In this document: positions 1-8,674 of the stretch, piece after piece
How positions within the stretch are numbered: the stretch's first letter is position 1
Layout: each line of letters starts with the position of its first letter
Assembly: GCA_963715785.1 (NCBI GenBank)
Contig: OY970276.1
Location: 1,798,001 to 1,862,000, forward strand
DNA length: 64,000 bases
Source of the DNA: LD21 sp963715785
GTDB taxonomy: Bacteria; Bacteroidota; Bacteroidia; Bacteroidales; VadinHA17
Direction: 5' to 3'
Program-made: the position numbers and the translations under genes
Notes under the pieces: generated by a model
What the model saw: the letters and a program-made list of their open reading frames with translations, nothing else
Database searches by the model: none
Told to the model about the DNA's origin: nothing

Positions 1-83
1 TTGTCTGTATTGGATGAGGGTGATAAAGAAAGAAACAATAATCGGAATTGCAATGTTCGAAAATGATTTCCTGCGCCTCCTTC
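1..83. other. Window edge, no gene assigned
   Basis: This short stretch lies beyond the terminator of the minus-strand gene that follows. One plus-strand frame is open from base 2 into the next gene, but it shows no recognisable motif and would run through the terminator. On the minus strand a TTG at about base 84 opens a frame that leaves the window. Neither can be called as a gene from what is visible. Confidence 0.3.
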
Positions 84-113
84 AAAAAAAAGGGACACGC
101 TGTGGCATGTCCC
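84..113 (-). terminator. Intrinsic terminator of the DUF5916 gene
   Basis: Read on the minus strand, a GGGACA/TGTCCC stem (bases 92-97 and 108-113) with a 10-nt loop is followed by eight T residues. It lies 18 bases beyond the stop codon of the minus-strand DUF5916 gene, the expected place for a rho-independent terminator. Confidence 0.75.
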
Positions 114-131
114 GGCAAACACGTAAAAAAT

Positions 132-2768
132 CTATTTTAATCCAAACCGATAACTGAATTTTATAAGGAATACGTTATGAGGAACGTTTTTACTTCTGCG
201 AAACAGATCGCTGACATTATTGAAAAAATCCATTTGACCCGAGTCGGTATCATAACTTCTCGTCTGGCTCCATACAAGGAAAAGTGTTGATCCCGGGCTG
301 TACTCCCATCTTACTACAAGATTTGAAAGGAATTGTTTGACATTGAAATCATTTGTTCCCATTGTATAGTCAGTTTTCCCATCATGGTTTTCATCAATAT
401 TGAAGTGATCCGTGTCAAATGATACCTGATTATCAGTATAGGTATAAAATCTGTCGTGATATTTGCTTGCCAGTGGATCAGCGATGAACTTATAATCATA
501 ATATTTCCCGGTTGCCACAAAGGGTTGGCCCCAGTACTGGAAAGTAAGATTCGGGCTCAGGTTCAGATTCACTCTGAAGGATGCACTTATTGTTTTCTGA
601 TCTATGCTTCCAAAAATATACCGTGGAGTTCCGGCATAATCTGCCTGGGTAACATATTGAAGCTCAGAATATGATATGTTATATGAAGGACTAATGGTAA
701 TTGCCAGATAATTAGTTGGTTTGTAAGTTACATCAAGTTCGGTATACAGGCTGTTTGAGCTTTTATCGTAACCGAGTGATCCGTTACCATTAACATTGAA
801 CATCAGTTTTTTACGGCTGTCTGTCTCGAATCCGAAACGCACATTACTGCTTCCGGGTAATTTCATTGCGGGCCCGCCCCGGAGCATATCGGTTGAGAGG
901 GAAGCGGTACTGAAACTTCCTCCTGACCATATATTCCAAAAATTCTTCAGATTTAAGTTTGCATTCCATTCATAGCCTCCACCCAGCCAATTTCCACCAA
1001 AATTATTGACCGAGAAAAAATCGGAATTCAGATTAAAGCTTTTATAAAAGCCCTTTGGCTCAAACTGGTTGTACCCGGCCCACAGAACATATAGAAGCTG
1101 ATCCGTTGCGCGCATGTATCCAAGATCATTGATTTCAAATCCGGGCGTCTTCCACAGGGCAGCTCCGAGAAAATTCCAATGTCCATTTTGCTTCATTATC
1201 TGCATTCTGCCACCTGAACCGGTGAGAGAAGTCTTATTTGTATCAAGTAGAGCATAATTTTTATCGGGGCGCTGAAAATAATGCGCGGATGATTCCTGAG
1301 TGTTTGTAATAGCTTTTTTTGACCCTTCCACAAGGCTGAATGCTGTATTCAGGTTAAACATCCAGTTTTTATTCTTAAAGTACTGGGTAAAATCGATGCC
1401 TCCTGTGTAAGCGCCTTTATGAAGCACATCACTTACATCGGAATCGAGTTCCCTGTTTGTACTGGTAAAAATACCTCCGATCAGAGTGTTCCCGTTATTT
1501 AAGTCTTTCTGAACGCGTCCTACAAAATAATTGGTAAGAGGTTCAACTGTAGCCAGTTTTCTGCCTCCAATTGTATCAATTTCGGCTTTTTCCAGAGAAG
1601 TCATAGCATCTACGATACCAACTGAAATACCATCTTTGGTTTTTCCGGTGAGTTTAACTGCACCAAGGATATTAGTCCTGGTTGGAATGTTATCATACCA
1701 GCCATCCTTAAGATCGGGTGAGACCTGGGGCTGACGCCCTATCCTTCTGGAATAGAACAGGTTGTCGTTTCCAACACCGCCATCACCTATGCCCAGGCCG
1801 AAGTTGGTAATATTGTTTCCTTCAATAAAGAATGGACGCTTCTCTGTAAAAAAGGTTTCATAAGCTGAGAGATTGACCACTGACGGGTCAGCCTCTACCT
1901 GCCCAAAATCAGGATTAATTGTCATGTCCATGGTCATGTTATTGGTAATGCCTATTTTGGCATCTATACCCCCATTGAGTTTTGACAATTTTCCCGAGGA
2001 CTGAAACGGATTCTCCGGCACTGCCTGGTATGTCTCTGTTTTCCCTACAGTATATGGAGTTATATCGAAAATTTTCCTAGGTTTAATAGTCTCGAGTCCT
2101 TTCAGTTCTCCAAAAAGATGGACTAATCCGGCAGCGTCTCTGGGTATGTGCTGCCAGAAAGTTTGTTCATTCTTCCTGTACAAGATTCTGGCTACATCGA
2201 GCCCCCATACCTGCCCTGAGTTCTTGTCAAACCTTACCTGCGAAAAAGGAATTTTCATTTCAGCAACCCATCCTTCCTTGTTAATTGAGGTTTTAACCCA
2301 CCAGTTTGGGTCCCACGATGAATCTCCGTTTCCCGAGTCATTGGTAAACATCTGATCATATTTTACCCCGGCGGAGCTTACTCCGAAAAGGAAGCCTGTA
2401 CGTAAGTCGTGAAAACTATCCAGTATTATGCCTACCAGGTCCCCGTCAGCCTCGTCTCTCCTAGTTAAACGGTTGACTATACTGTCGGGAGCAGTATCAT
2501 AAGCCTTTATTGCTACATATAAATTGTTTTCATCAAATAATATCTTGAATTGTGTCATCTGAGTTTCCGGTCGGCCGTTATATGGCATGTTTTGCGTAAA
2601 TCCTTCTGCCCAGCTGCCCGACTGCCATGCATCATCATCGAGTATTCCATTTATAACGGGAGGCGTAAATATCTGTGTTGCAGTATATTGCTTTTTGCCC
2701 AGATCTTGTCCGCAGAGAATAGGAAGAAGCAAAACTGTATTCAGAATAATCAAGATAATTCTTTTCAT
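132..2768 (-). CDS. DUF5916 family outer-membrane protein with CBM9-like domain
   Basis: An 878-residue exported protein. A signal peptide (about residues 1-20, ending LCGQ) is followed by a domain resembling the family 9 carbohydrate-binding fold (about 25-220; PPVINGILDDDAW near its start, then FDENNLYVAIKAYD). The remainder (about 235-878) is the DUF5916 region, rich in alternating aromatic strands and ending FLIKFSYRFGLK, which looks like the last strand of an outer-membrane beta-barrel. In this family the CBM9-like part is thought to face the periplasm or surface and the barrel to sit in the outer membrane; the substrate is not known. The gene is monocistronic, with a clear terminator after it and a divergence-free gap of about 140 bases before it. 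The length is normal for the family. Assignment to the family is firm; any binding specificity would be a guess. Confidence 0.85.
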   Translation of the reverse strand: MKRIILIILNTVLLLPILCGQDLGKKQYTATQIFTPPVINGILDDDAWQSGSWAEGFTQNMPYNGRPETQMTQFKILFDENNLYVAIKAYDTAPDSIVNRLTRRDEADGDLVGIILDSFHDLRTGFLFGVSSAGVKYDQMFTNDSGNGDSSWDPNWWVKTSINKEGWVAEMKIPFSQVRFDKNSGQVWGLDVARILYRKNEQTFWQHIPRDAAGLVHLFGELKGLETIKPRKIFDITPYTVGKTETYQAVPENPFQSSGKLSKLNGGIDAKIGITNNMTMDMTINPDFGQVEADPSVVNLSAYETFFTEKRPFFIEGNNITNFGLGIGDGGVGNDNLFYSRRIGRQPQVSPDLKDGWYDNIPTRTNILGAVKLTGKTKDGISVGIVDAMTSLEKAEIDTIGGRKLATVEPLTNYFVGRVQKDLNNGNTLIGGIFTSTNRELDSDVSDVLHKGAYTGGIDFTQYFKNKNWMFNLNTAFSLVEGSKKAITNTQESSAHYFQRPDKNYALLDTNKTSLTGSGGRMQIMKQNGHWNFLGAALWKTPGFEINDLGYMRATDQLLYVLWAGYNQFEPKGFYKSFNLNSDFFSVNNFGGNWLGGGYEWNANLNLKNFWNIWSGGSFSTASLSTDMLRGGPAMKLPGSSNVRFGFETDSRKKLMFNVNGNGSLGYDKSSNSLYTELDVTYKPTNYLAITISPSYNISYSELQYVTQADYAGTPRYIFGSIDQKTISASFRVNLNLSPNLTFQYWGQPFVATGKYYDYKFIADPLASKYHDRFYTYTDNQVSFDTDHFNIDENHDGKTDYTMGTNDFNVKQFLSNLVVRWEYSPGSTLFLVWSQTRSYDTDSGQMDFFNNVSDLFRRSKNVPHNVFLIKFSYRFGLK

Positions 2769-2907
2769 GCAGAAAATTGAGTTAGTAGTTTTTCATTGTA
2801 AGGACGTACAAGAAGCGATTTTGATGCAAAAGATTTTTATTTTATTATCTCTAAATAATAAATTCGGAAGCGATACTCCTAACAGACACTTTTGCAGGAA
2901 CATTACC

Positions 2908-3402
2908 CTATTCATACAAACGAATAAATTCATATGTATTGCCGCAGTATTCCAAAAATTTCAGGAAATCGGTTCTGGAAATTACAAGCGTGGCGGTGTT
3001 TATATTCGGATGGAAAGTGAGTCTGTCAAATTCATTCAGCTTTTCATCGATAAAAAGATGGACATTTTTTTCAGAGTCATTGATCAACCCGAAAGGAGAT
3101 ACTGAGCCTGGTTCAACACCAAGGTATTTTTTTAGTCTCTGGTCTGAAGCAAACGTAAGTTTTCCCTGTTTCAGCCTTTTCTCAAGATCCCTGATATTCA
3201 GTTGCCTGAGATGTTCAAGGACTACCAGGTAATGCCTGTCTCCTTTATGATTCCTGAAGAAGATATTCTTGCATCTTCCTGAATTATAATTTTGCCAGTG
3301 AATCCTTGCTTCGCTGATAGTAGCCAGGGGAGGATGTTCATGATATTCAAATTGAATTTGGAGATTCTTTAAAATTCTATAAAGCTCTTCCTGACCTCTC
3401 AT
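2908..3402 (-). CDS. YbaK/ProX family aminoacyl-tRNA deacylase
   Basis: A 164-residue protein of the YbaK/EbsC/ProX fold, which hydrolyses wrongly charged tRNA in trans, most often Ala-tRNA-Pro (the ProXp-ala or PrdX subgroup). Family features visible are the N-terminal helix with FEYHEHPPLATISEA (about 19-33), the KNIFFRNHKGDRHYLVV strand pair (about 45-61) and the glycine-containing PGSVSPFGLIND loop (about 98-109), whose conserved GS.SPFGL segment lines the active site. It ends 11 bases before the stop of the next upstream minus-strand gene is passed, so it may be cotranscribed with the SiaC-like gene. It acts in the cytoplasm as a translation quality-control factor. The exact tRNA substrate cannot be read from the sequence. 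Confidence 0.88.
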   Translation of the reverse strand: MRGQEELYRILKNLQIQFEYHEHPPLATISEARIHWQNYNSGRCKNIFFRNHKGDRHYLVVLEHLRQLNIRDLEKRLKQGKLTFASDQRLKKYLGVEPGSVSPFGLINDSEKNVHLFIDEKLNEFDRLTFHPNINTATLVISRTDFLKFLEYCGNTYEFIRLYE

Positions 3403-3413
3403 GCGCCAATGCT

Positions 3414-3833
3414 TTACTTTGCGATATAAGAAAACTCCATATTAACGAGGAGAGCTATATCTGCTCCGGCCTCTTTCAAATCAATATCTTCCTCATCATA
3501 GACCCACTCTATCTTAAATGGTATACCTGATGACTCGAGCCTTTTCAGTTCGAGGTAAATATCATAAAGGAACTTGGCTGATGAAGAATTAAAATACATT
3601 AAATCGGTTCTGAATATAAGAGGAGAGTCTTTAGTATATACCTTGTTCCCGGCTTCAAGAATATAATTGATATATAATGTCAGCCATTCTATGACGGGGT
3701 AATAAACAGCCCTTACATCCTCCGGCGCTGAGATCCCACGAATTGAAAAGACATTTTCCAAAGGTGAAAAATTAATCTCCGGTGTTGTATTAGTCGCTTT
3801 GATATAAAGTTTTTCCATCTTCGTGTCCCCCAT
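3414..3833 (-). CDS. SiaC family (DUF1987) regulatory phosphoprotein
   Basis: A 139-residue cytoplasmic protein of the DUF1987/SiaC family. In Pseudomonas SiaC is switched by phosphorylation of one threonine, controlled by the kinase SiaB and the PP2C phosphatase SiaA, and in its unmodified state activates a diguanylate cyclase. Here the corresponding segment reads LMYFNSSSAKFLYDI (about 77-91), so serine stands where the phospho-threonine is found in SiaC. The N-terminal LYIKATNTTPEINF is typical. The start may be the second methionine (MEKLYIK, base 3818), because homologues usually begin there. No siaB or cyclase gene is adjacent; a PP2C-domain sensor lies 27 kb away. Family call is strong; its regulatory partner here is unknown. 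Confidence 0.82.
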   Translation of the reverse strand: MGDTKMEKLYIKATNTTPEINFSPLENVFSIRGISAPEDVRAVYYPVIEWLTLYINYILEAGNKVYTKDSPLIFRTDLMYFNSSSAKFLYDIYLELKRLESSGIPFKIEWVYDEEDIDLKEAGADIALLVNMEFSYIAK

Positions 3834-3885
3834 AAATTATTACCAGATAATTATTAAGCTCAAAATATTTTCATTTCTCTTACAT

Positions 3886-4365
3886 CTATAATAATTCATT
3901 ATTATCGTCTCCGGGGCTATAACCGGCATCTTCAAACAGCGGTCCCTTTGTATATGCTTCCACAGCCAGCCTGTCGCAGACTTCATTTTCAACGTTATTG
4001 TTATGACCTTTAATCCAGACAAATCTTACTTTATGTTCCCTGTAGATTTTGAGAAACCTTATCCAGAGATCGGCGTTTTTCTTCTTTTTAAATGCTTTTG
4101 ATTCCCATTGGAATACCCATCCTTTTTCAACAGAGTCTGCAACATATTTTGAATCGGTATATACAACAACCCTGCTGCCGGGTATTTTTAGAGCTTCGAG
4201 TCCTTCGATTACCGCCATCAGTTCCATCCTGTTATTCGTAGTAAGGCGGAACCCTGCGGATTTCTCAAGTCTGTGCCTGCCGTAAATCAGTACCACACCA
4301 TATCCGCCAGGACCAGGATTTCCGCTTGACGCGCCATCGGTATATATTGTTATTTCACCTGGCAT
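3886..4365 (-). CDS. rnhA: Ribonuclease HI
   Basis: A 159-residue cytoplasmic enzyme that cuts the RNA strand of RNA-DNA hybrids. The four catalytic acids are all present: D10 in IYTDGASSGNPG, E48 in NNRMELMA, D71 in VYTDSKYV and D131 in NEVCDRLA, with H121 in IKGHNNN as the conserved histidine loop. Length is normal for a stand-alone RNase HI; the basic handle WESKAFKKKKNADLW is present. Its first 11 bases overlap the end of the marC gene upstream, so the two are probably cotranscribed and translationally coupled. RNase HII is encoded about 3 kb away in the same orientation. Confidence 0.95.
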   Translation of the reverse strand: MPGEITIYTDGASSGNPGPGGYGVVLIYGRHRLEKSAGFRLTTNNRMELMAVIEGLEALKIPGSRVVVYTDSKYVADSVEKGWVFQWESKAFKKKKNADLWIRFLKIYREHKVRFVWIKGHNNNVENEVCDRLAVEAYTKGPLFEDAGYSPGDDNNELL

Positions 4366-4939
4366 GCGGTAGGACTATTCCAGAGTTTGATATGAAAAGC
4401 TTTATAGCGATTGATAATAAGATGACTCCGAAAACTTTTTTGAGGATCTGCAAACCACCGGCGCCCAGCGCTTTTTCAAAGATGGAGGTTAACCGCAGCA
4501 CAAGGTATATGACGACCATGTTCAGCGCAAGAGCAATAAAAATGTTAATGGTGTGATATTCAGCTTTCAGCGAAAGAATAGTAGTAATTGAACCCGCTCC
4601 GGCAATCAATGGGAATGCAATAGGGAAAATCGACCCTCCTCCGTGTGAATCCTGTTTAAAAAGCTCGATGCCAAGAATCATTTCCATGGCAATTAAAAAA
4701 ATGATAAAGGAACCGGCAATAGCAAATGAGGACACGTCAATGCCGAAGATACCAAGCAAAGGGCTCCCAATAAATAAAAATGCAAGAAGGATCAGGAATG
4801 AAACGAGAGTGACCCTGGCCGATTTGATGTCTCCCGATTTGGCTTTTATATCAATGATAATCGGAATTGATCCGGGGATGTCAATAATTGCAAAAAGGAC
4901 CATAAATGCTGCAAGGATCTCAATCAGGCTGAAATGCAT
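4355..4939 (-). CDS. MarC family integral membrane protein
   Basis: A 194-residue inner-membrane protein with about six hydrophobic segments and the MarC/UPF0056 signature: FAIIDIPGSIPIIIDI near the N-terminus (equivalent to the usual D.G..P.....) and the second-half segment FPLIAGAGSITTILSL. The start at base 4939 (MHFSLIEILAAF) is preferred over an upstream methionine at 5008 because homologues begin just before the first membrane helix and the extra 23 residues (MFILIPDQFRQ...) have no counterpart. Despite the historical name, MarC does not confer multiple antibiotic resistance; its transport substrate is unknown. It precedes and overlaps rnhA. Confidence 0.88.
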   Translation of the reverse strand: MHFSLIEILAAFMVLFAIIDIPGSIPIIIDIKAKSGDIKSARVTLVSFLILLAFLFIGSPLLGIFGIDVSSFAIAGSFIIFLIAMEMILGIELFKQDSHGGGSIFPIAFPLIAGAGSITTILSLKAEYHTINIFIALALNMVVIYLVLRLTSIFEKALGAGGLQILKKVFGVILLSIAIKLFISNSGIVLPHAR

Positions 4940-5106
4940 ATTTAAAAGTTTGGTGCAAAGATAATCAAATTCATTTTGCCGGAACTGATCGGGGATTAGT
5001 ATGAACATGCGTCATTATCATATTTGATCAGGCGGATAAACCACCTGGTCAGAGTTCGACATTAACTTTAGCTCAATGATCTGAATCTCAAATCGTATCG
5101 GGCAAT

Positions 5107-5131
5107 AAAAAACCCGGGCATTTCGCCCGGG
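5107..5131 (-). terminator. Intrinsic terminator of the S46 peptidase gene
   Basis: On the minus strand a perfect CCCGGGC/GCCCGGG stem (bases 5113-5119 and 5125-5131) with a five-base loop is followed by six T residues, 20 bases past the S46 peptidase stop codon. Confidence 0.85.
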
Positions 5132-5152
5132 TCGAGTCGGTATAATTTAATT

Positions 5153-7309
5153 TTACTGAACTATAGTCATCTCATCAACAAGGTTTTTTGCTCCCGCGTA
5201 GACATCCATGATCCAGAGTACGTACCGGATATCAACAACGATTGTCCTTTGGAGTTCAGGTTCATAAGCTATATCGCCGCTCATTGATTCCCAGTTTCCA
5301 TCAAAAGCCAGGCCGATAAGTTCTCCGTTTCCGTTCATGACAGGACTTCCGGAGTTTCCGCCTGTGATATCATTTGTTGTGAGAAAGCATACCGGCATGT
5401 AGCCCTTTGAAGATGCATATCTGCCAAAGTCCTTTTTATTATACAGTTCTATAAGTCGTTTTGGAAGATCGAATTCGTAGTCACCGGGTTTATACTTCTC
5501 AATCACGCCTTTTAGGGTAGTATAATATTTGTAAGTGACAGCATCGCGCGGGTCATAATCCTGTACAGTTCCATATGTGAGCCTCATGGTGAAATTTGCA
5601 TCGGGATACAGGGTTTTATCCGGAACCATTTCCATCAGCGCTGCCATCCAGATCCTTTTTCCTTTTGCAAGATCAGAATCGAACTGACTGGATTCTTTTG
5701 AAACCTGCATTCCCATGGCATAAAATGAAGTGGCTGTAATATACAGGGGATCATTCTCAAGTGTTTTGAGCACAGGTTTCTCAAGAAAAGCATTAAGTTT
5801 TGCCTCATTGGCAAAAAGTGACTTTTCAAACATATTATCGACAAAATTGTCAATGTTTCCTTTAAACTTCTTGTCAACAATATTCGCATAAAAATCAGGA
5901 TGGAATTTAGAAGGAATATCCGTCCTGTAAAGCTTTAGCATGGCTTTCATTGATTTATTATCTGTAGGAGGGTTATAATCCTTATAGAAGCGGGCAGCGT
6001 TTTCTTTTATCTTGGTGACCGCTTCGGTAATTTTCTGATTATCTTTTGATTTAAGAGCTTCAATCAGGTCCGAAACACCCCGGTTCATCCCGAAGAGCTC
6101 ACAACCCTGCATACATTCGCTCAGATACTGAAGTGCATTGTAGTATTCAGATCTCCCTTCTATAGCGGTTTTTATCAAATTTAAAGCATCGCCATATTTT
6201 GCCTGGCGCTCAGGATTGGCAACTACCCATTTATTGAACTGATCTTCAAGCTCTTCTTTTTTTGCCACAACATTTAATTTTTCAAGACTGCCTTTCTGTC
6301 CGATCGAATATTTCCAGTAATTTGATGAGCCCGAATATTTTGCTGAATACTGTATATTCACCTTCTGGTCGGCTAGCATATCCTTCATCCAGATATCTTG
6401 CTTTATCCCGCGTATTTTAATCCTGTCGGGATGTACAATCTTCAGCAGTTCATTCACCTCATATGAGGTCGCATATCTGTTTGTTCTTCCGGGATATCCC
6501 AATATCATTGTAAAGTCTCCTTTGTTCTTGTCTTTTAATGATATTGTAAGAAAACGTTTTGGTTTGAGGGGGATATTGTCTTTTGAATATGAAGCAGGTT
6601 TGCCATCAGGACTCATATAAACGCGGAATACACTGAAGTCACCGGTATGACGAGGCCATTCCCAGTTATCGGTATCGAAGCCAAATTTGCCGATTGATGA
6701 AGGAGGAGCGCCAACCAGACGTACATCATTATATCTTTCATACAGAAGAAGATAAAAATTATTGCCGCTGTAAAAGCTGGCAACCTGTGCCCTGTATCCA
6801 TTACCTTCAGTAGCTTTTTTCTCAATAGCCTGACGTGCTTCATTTATTGCCGAAGTGCGATCTGCTTCGCTCATTTCGGGTTTCACATTTGCAAGCACCT
6901 GTCCGGTTACATCCTCAATACTTATAAGAAATGTCACTGACAGATTAGGATTGGGTAATTCCTCCTCTTTTGTTTTTGCCCAAAATCCATCCTGAAGATA
7001 GTCATGGTCTACGGTGCTGTGCGCCTGGATCGATCCATATCCGCAGTGGTGATTTGTCAGTACAAGGCCTTCAGGAGATACTATTTCTGCAGTACATCCG
7101 CCTCCGAAAATGACTACGGCATCTTTCAGACACACCTTGTTAATGCTGTAAATATCTTCAGCTGATAGCTTCAGACCAAGTTCAGTCATTTTACCCATAT
7201 TTAATTTTTCAAGAAGTGGCAGAAGCCACATTCCTTCATCAGCTTTAGCTTTGAATCCAAGACTGAGTGTAAGGATCAGTAAAACAGCAAACAATTTTTT
7301 CATAAACAA
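5153..7309 (-). CDS. S46 family dipeptidyl-peptidase (DPP7-like)
   Basis: A 718-residue exported serine exopeptidase that removes dipeptides from the N-termini of oligopeptides in the periplasm, feeding amino-acid metabolism in asaccharolytic Bacteroidetes. A signal peptide (about 1-23, ending KAKA) precedes a chymotrypsin-like fold interrupted by a long helical insert. Visible catalytic features are LTNHHCGYG (His 87/88), the DNWEWPRHTGDFS segment carrying the acid, and GGNSGSPV with Ser 653. Eighteen residues after the serine lies G671 in FDGNWE; in characterised enzymes glycine there marks the DPP7 type (hydrophobic P1), while arginine marks the acid-specific DPP11 type, so I infer DPP7. 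Start may be M3 (MKKLF). Single gene with its own terminator. A TATCTTTG box on the minus strand (7342-7349) is a likely promoter -7 element. Confidence 0.9.
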   Translation of the reverse strand: MFMKKLFAVLLILTLSLGFKAKADEGMWLLPLLEKLNMGKMTELGLKLSAEDIYSINKVCLKDAVVIFGGGCTAEIVSPEGLVLTNHHCGYGSIQAHSTVDHDYLQDGFWAKTKEEELPNPNLSVTFLISIEDVTGQVLANVKPEMSEADRTSAINEARQAIEKKATEGNGYRAQVASFYSGNNFYLLLYERYNDVRLVGAPPSSIGKFGFDTDNWEWPRHTGDFSVFRVYMSPDGKPASYSKDNIPLKPKRFLTISLKDKNKGDFTMILGYPGRTNRYATSYEVNELLKIVHPDRIKIRGIKQDIWMKDMLADQKVNIQYSAKYSGSSNYWKYSIGQKGSLEKLNVVAKKEELEDQFNKWVVANPERQAKYGDALNLIKTAIEGRSEYYNALQYLSECMQGCELFGMNRGVSDLIEALKSKDNQKITEAVTKIKENAARFYKDYNPPTDNKSMKAMLKLYRTDIPSKFHPDFYANIVDKKFKGNIDNFVDNMFEKSLFANEAKLNAFLEKPVLKTLENDPLYITATSFYAMGMQVSKESSQFDSDLAKGKRIWMAALMEMVPDKTLYPDANFTMRLTYGTVQDYDPRDAVTYKYYTTLKGVIEKYKPGDYEFDLPKRLIELYNKKDFGRYASSKGYMPVCFLTTNDITGGNSGSPVMNGNGELIGLAFDGNWESMSGDIAYEPELQRTIVVDIRYVLWIMDVYAGAKNLVDEMTIVQ

Positions 7310-7373
7310 TAACTTAATTTTGATTGATTTTAATGGTCAGGCAAAGATAACTTTAATAATTAATTACGGACAG

Positions 7374-7973
7374 TCAGAATCCGATTTTCAATTGGGTGTC
7401 GAAAAGTGTAAAAGATCTACGGTGGTAAGGTGTGATTCCATATTTCAAAATCGCTGCCCTGTGAATAGAAGTGCCGTAGCCCTTGTTTTGATTCCAGCAA
7501 TATTCCGGGAATTCTTCATGAATTTTTTCCATGAATTCATCGCGGAAGGTTTTTGCCAGAACAGAGGCGGCAGCTATTGAGAAAAAAAGTCCGTCACCCT
7601 TAATGATAGTTTCATATTTAATATTTTTATAAGCGTAAAACCGGTTACCATCGATAAGGAGGAATTGCGGCTCTTTTGCGAGTCCTTCAATAGCAATATG
7701 CATTGCCTTAACAGAAGCTCTCAGAATATTCATCTCATCAATTTCCTTATTATCAACAAATGCTACTTTCCAGTCGATCGCCGATTTAATTATCTCATCC
7801 CTGAGAAGGTATCTCTGCCGGGCAGTGAGTTTTTTGGAATCATTCAGAACAGGGTGCTTATAGTTTTTTGGAAGGATAACTGCAGCAGCGACTACAGGTC
7901 CTGCAAGGCATCCCCTTCCGGCTTCATCGCAGCCGGCTTCAGTAAGATTATGATATAGAAATGATTTAAGCAT
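7374..7973 (-). CDS. rnhB: Ribonuclease HII
   Basis: A 199-residue cytoplasmic nuclease that cuts at single ribonucleotides in DNA and at RNA-DNA hybrids. Motifs: AGCDEAGRGCLAGPVVAAAV (about 13-32; D15 and E16 are catalytic), LNDSKKLTARQR, LIDGN, and the KGDGLFFSIAAASVLAKTFRD segment with the last catalytic acid. The frame is open further upstream to base 8072, but the start at 7973 (MLKSFLYH) is chosen because the family begins 10-20 residues before GxDExGRG and the upstream part is a hydrophobic, unrelated stretch. It stands 64 bases ahead of the S46 peptidase gene and may share its transcript. Confidence 0.93.
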   Translation of the reverse strand: MLKSFLYHNLTEAGCDEAGRGCLAGPVVAAAVILPKNYKHPVLNDSKKLTARQRYLLRDEIIKSAIDWKVAFVDNKEIDEMNILRASVKAMHIAIEGLAKEPQFLLIDGNRFYAYKNIKYETIIKGDGLFFSIAAASVLAKTFRDEFMEKIHEEFPEYCWNQNKGYGTSIHRAAILKYGITPYHRRSFTLFDTQLKIGF

Positions 7974-8165
7974 CTGATGGGAAAAATAATCTTTGAAGAC
8001 TCTAAAATTAACAAAAACATTCTTTTTATCAGGCAGCGCAATAAAATAGATAAAAATTTTGTGTAATGCCACAAGTTATCAGCCAAGTTATGAACATATT
8101 TACTAACAAAAGTTGCTGGCTTTTGAAAAATACGTTTATATTTGATCTTCCAGAATAAGCATAGG

Positions 8166-8663
8166 ATGATTAAGGGAACTAAGGTTTTAATACTTTTACT
8201 GCTTTCTGTATATTCAGAAGGATTCTCACAACAGCTGTCTCACCAGGTATTAGTTCCTGCTGCAGGAGTAGTAACCACATCTAATTTGAATTATTCCCAG
8301 ACTATCGGTGAAACGGCAGTTGAAATCATGAGCTCAGGTTTTATACTAACCCAGGGATTTCAGCAGCCAGGAATGCTGGTATCGCCTAATATCCAGCCAC
8401 CAGGCACTGGGGCAGAAGTCTATCCCAATCCGGCAACAGATCATATCACAATTAAGCTTTTCGGGGAGACAGCCCGGAAATTCAAGGTCGATATTATCAA
8501 TATGAAAGGTATAACAATACGTTCTATGACGATTGATTTCATTACTAAGTATAATTATGAAGAACCCACTGATATAACTTCTCTGACAATAGGTTTTTAT
8601 TTAGTTCGTATTACCAGTGACGATTCAAAAATAAACCGGATATTTAAAATCGAAAAAATGTAA
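8166..8663 (+). CDS. Small secreted protein with T9SS type A sorting domain
   Basis: A 165-residue exported protein. It has a signal peptide (MIKGTKVLILLLLSVYSEGFSQ), a short region with LNYSQTIGETAVEIMSSGFILTQGFQQP that is typical of the N-terminal part of this small Bacteroidetes family, and a C-terminal Por/type IX secretion sorting domain (about 90-165) beginning VYPNPATDHITIK and ending GFYLVRITSDDSKINRIFKIEKM. The sorting domain directs export across the outer membrane and surface attachment. No enzymatic domain is visible. The start at ATG 8166 is preferred over an in-frame TTG at 8142 because it begins the signal peptide. The next gene starts 11 bases after its stop, so the pair is probably cotranscribed. 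Confidence 0.85.
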   Translation: MIKGTKVLILLLLSVYSEGFSQQLSHQVLVPAAGVVTTSNLNYSQTIGETAVEIMSSGFILTQGFQQPGMLVSPNIQPPGTGAEVYPNPATDHITIKLFGETARKFKVDIINMKGITIRSMTIDFITKYNYEEPTDITSLTIGFYLVRITSDDSKINRIFKIEKM

Positions 8664-8674
8664 TCCTGAAGACT

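Noticed and set aside
2587..3105. 172-residue plus-strand reading frame
   Set aside because: It is antisense to the deacylase gene and the start of the DUF5916 gene and shows no motif or signal; only the minus-strand genes have family matches.
7361..7376. AATTACGGACAGTCA resembling 13455-13469
   Set aside because: A 14 of 15 match is expected by chance many times in 64 kb and does not extend beyond the word, unlike the prfB copy.
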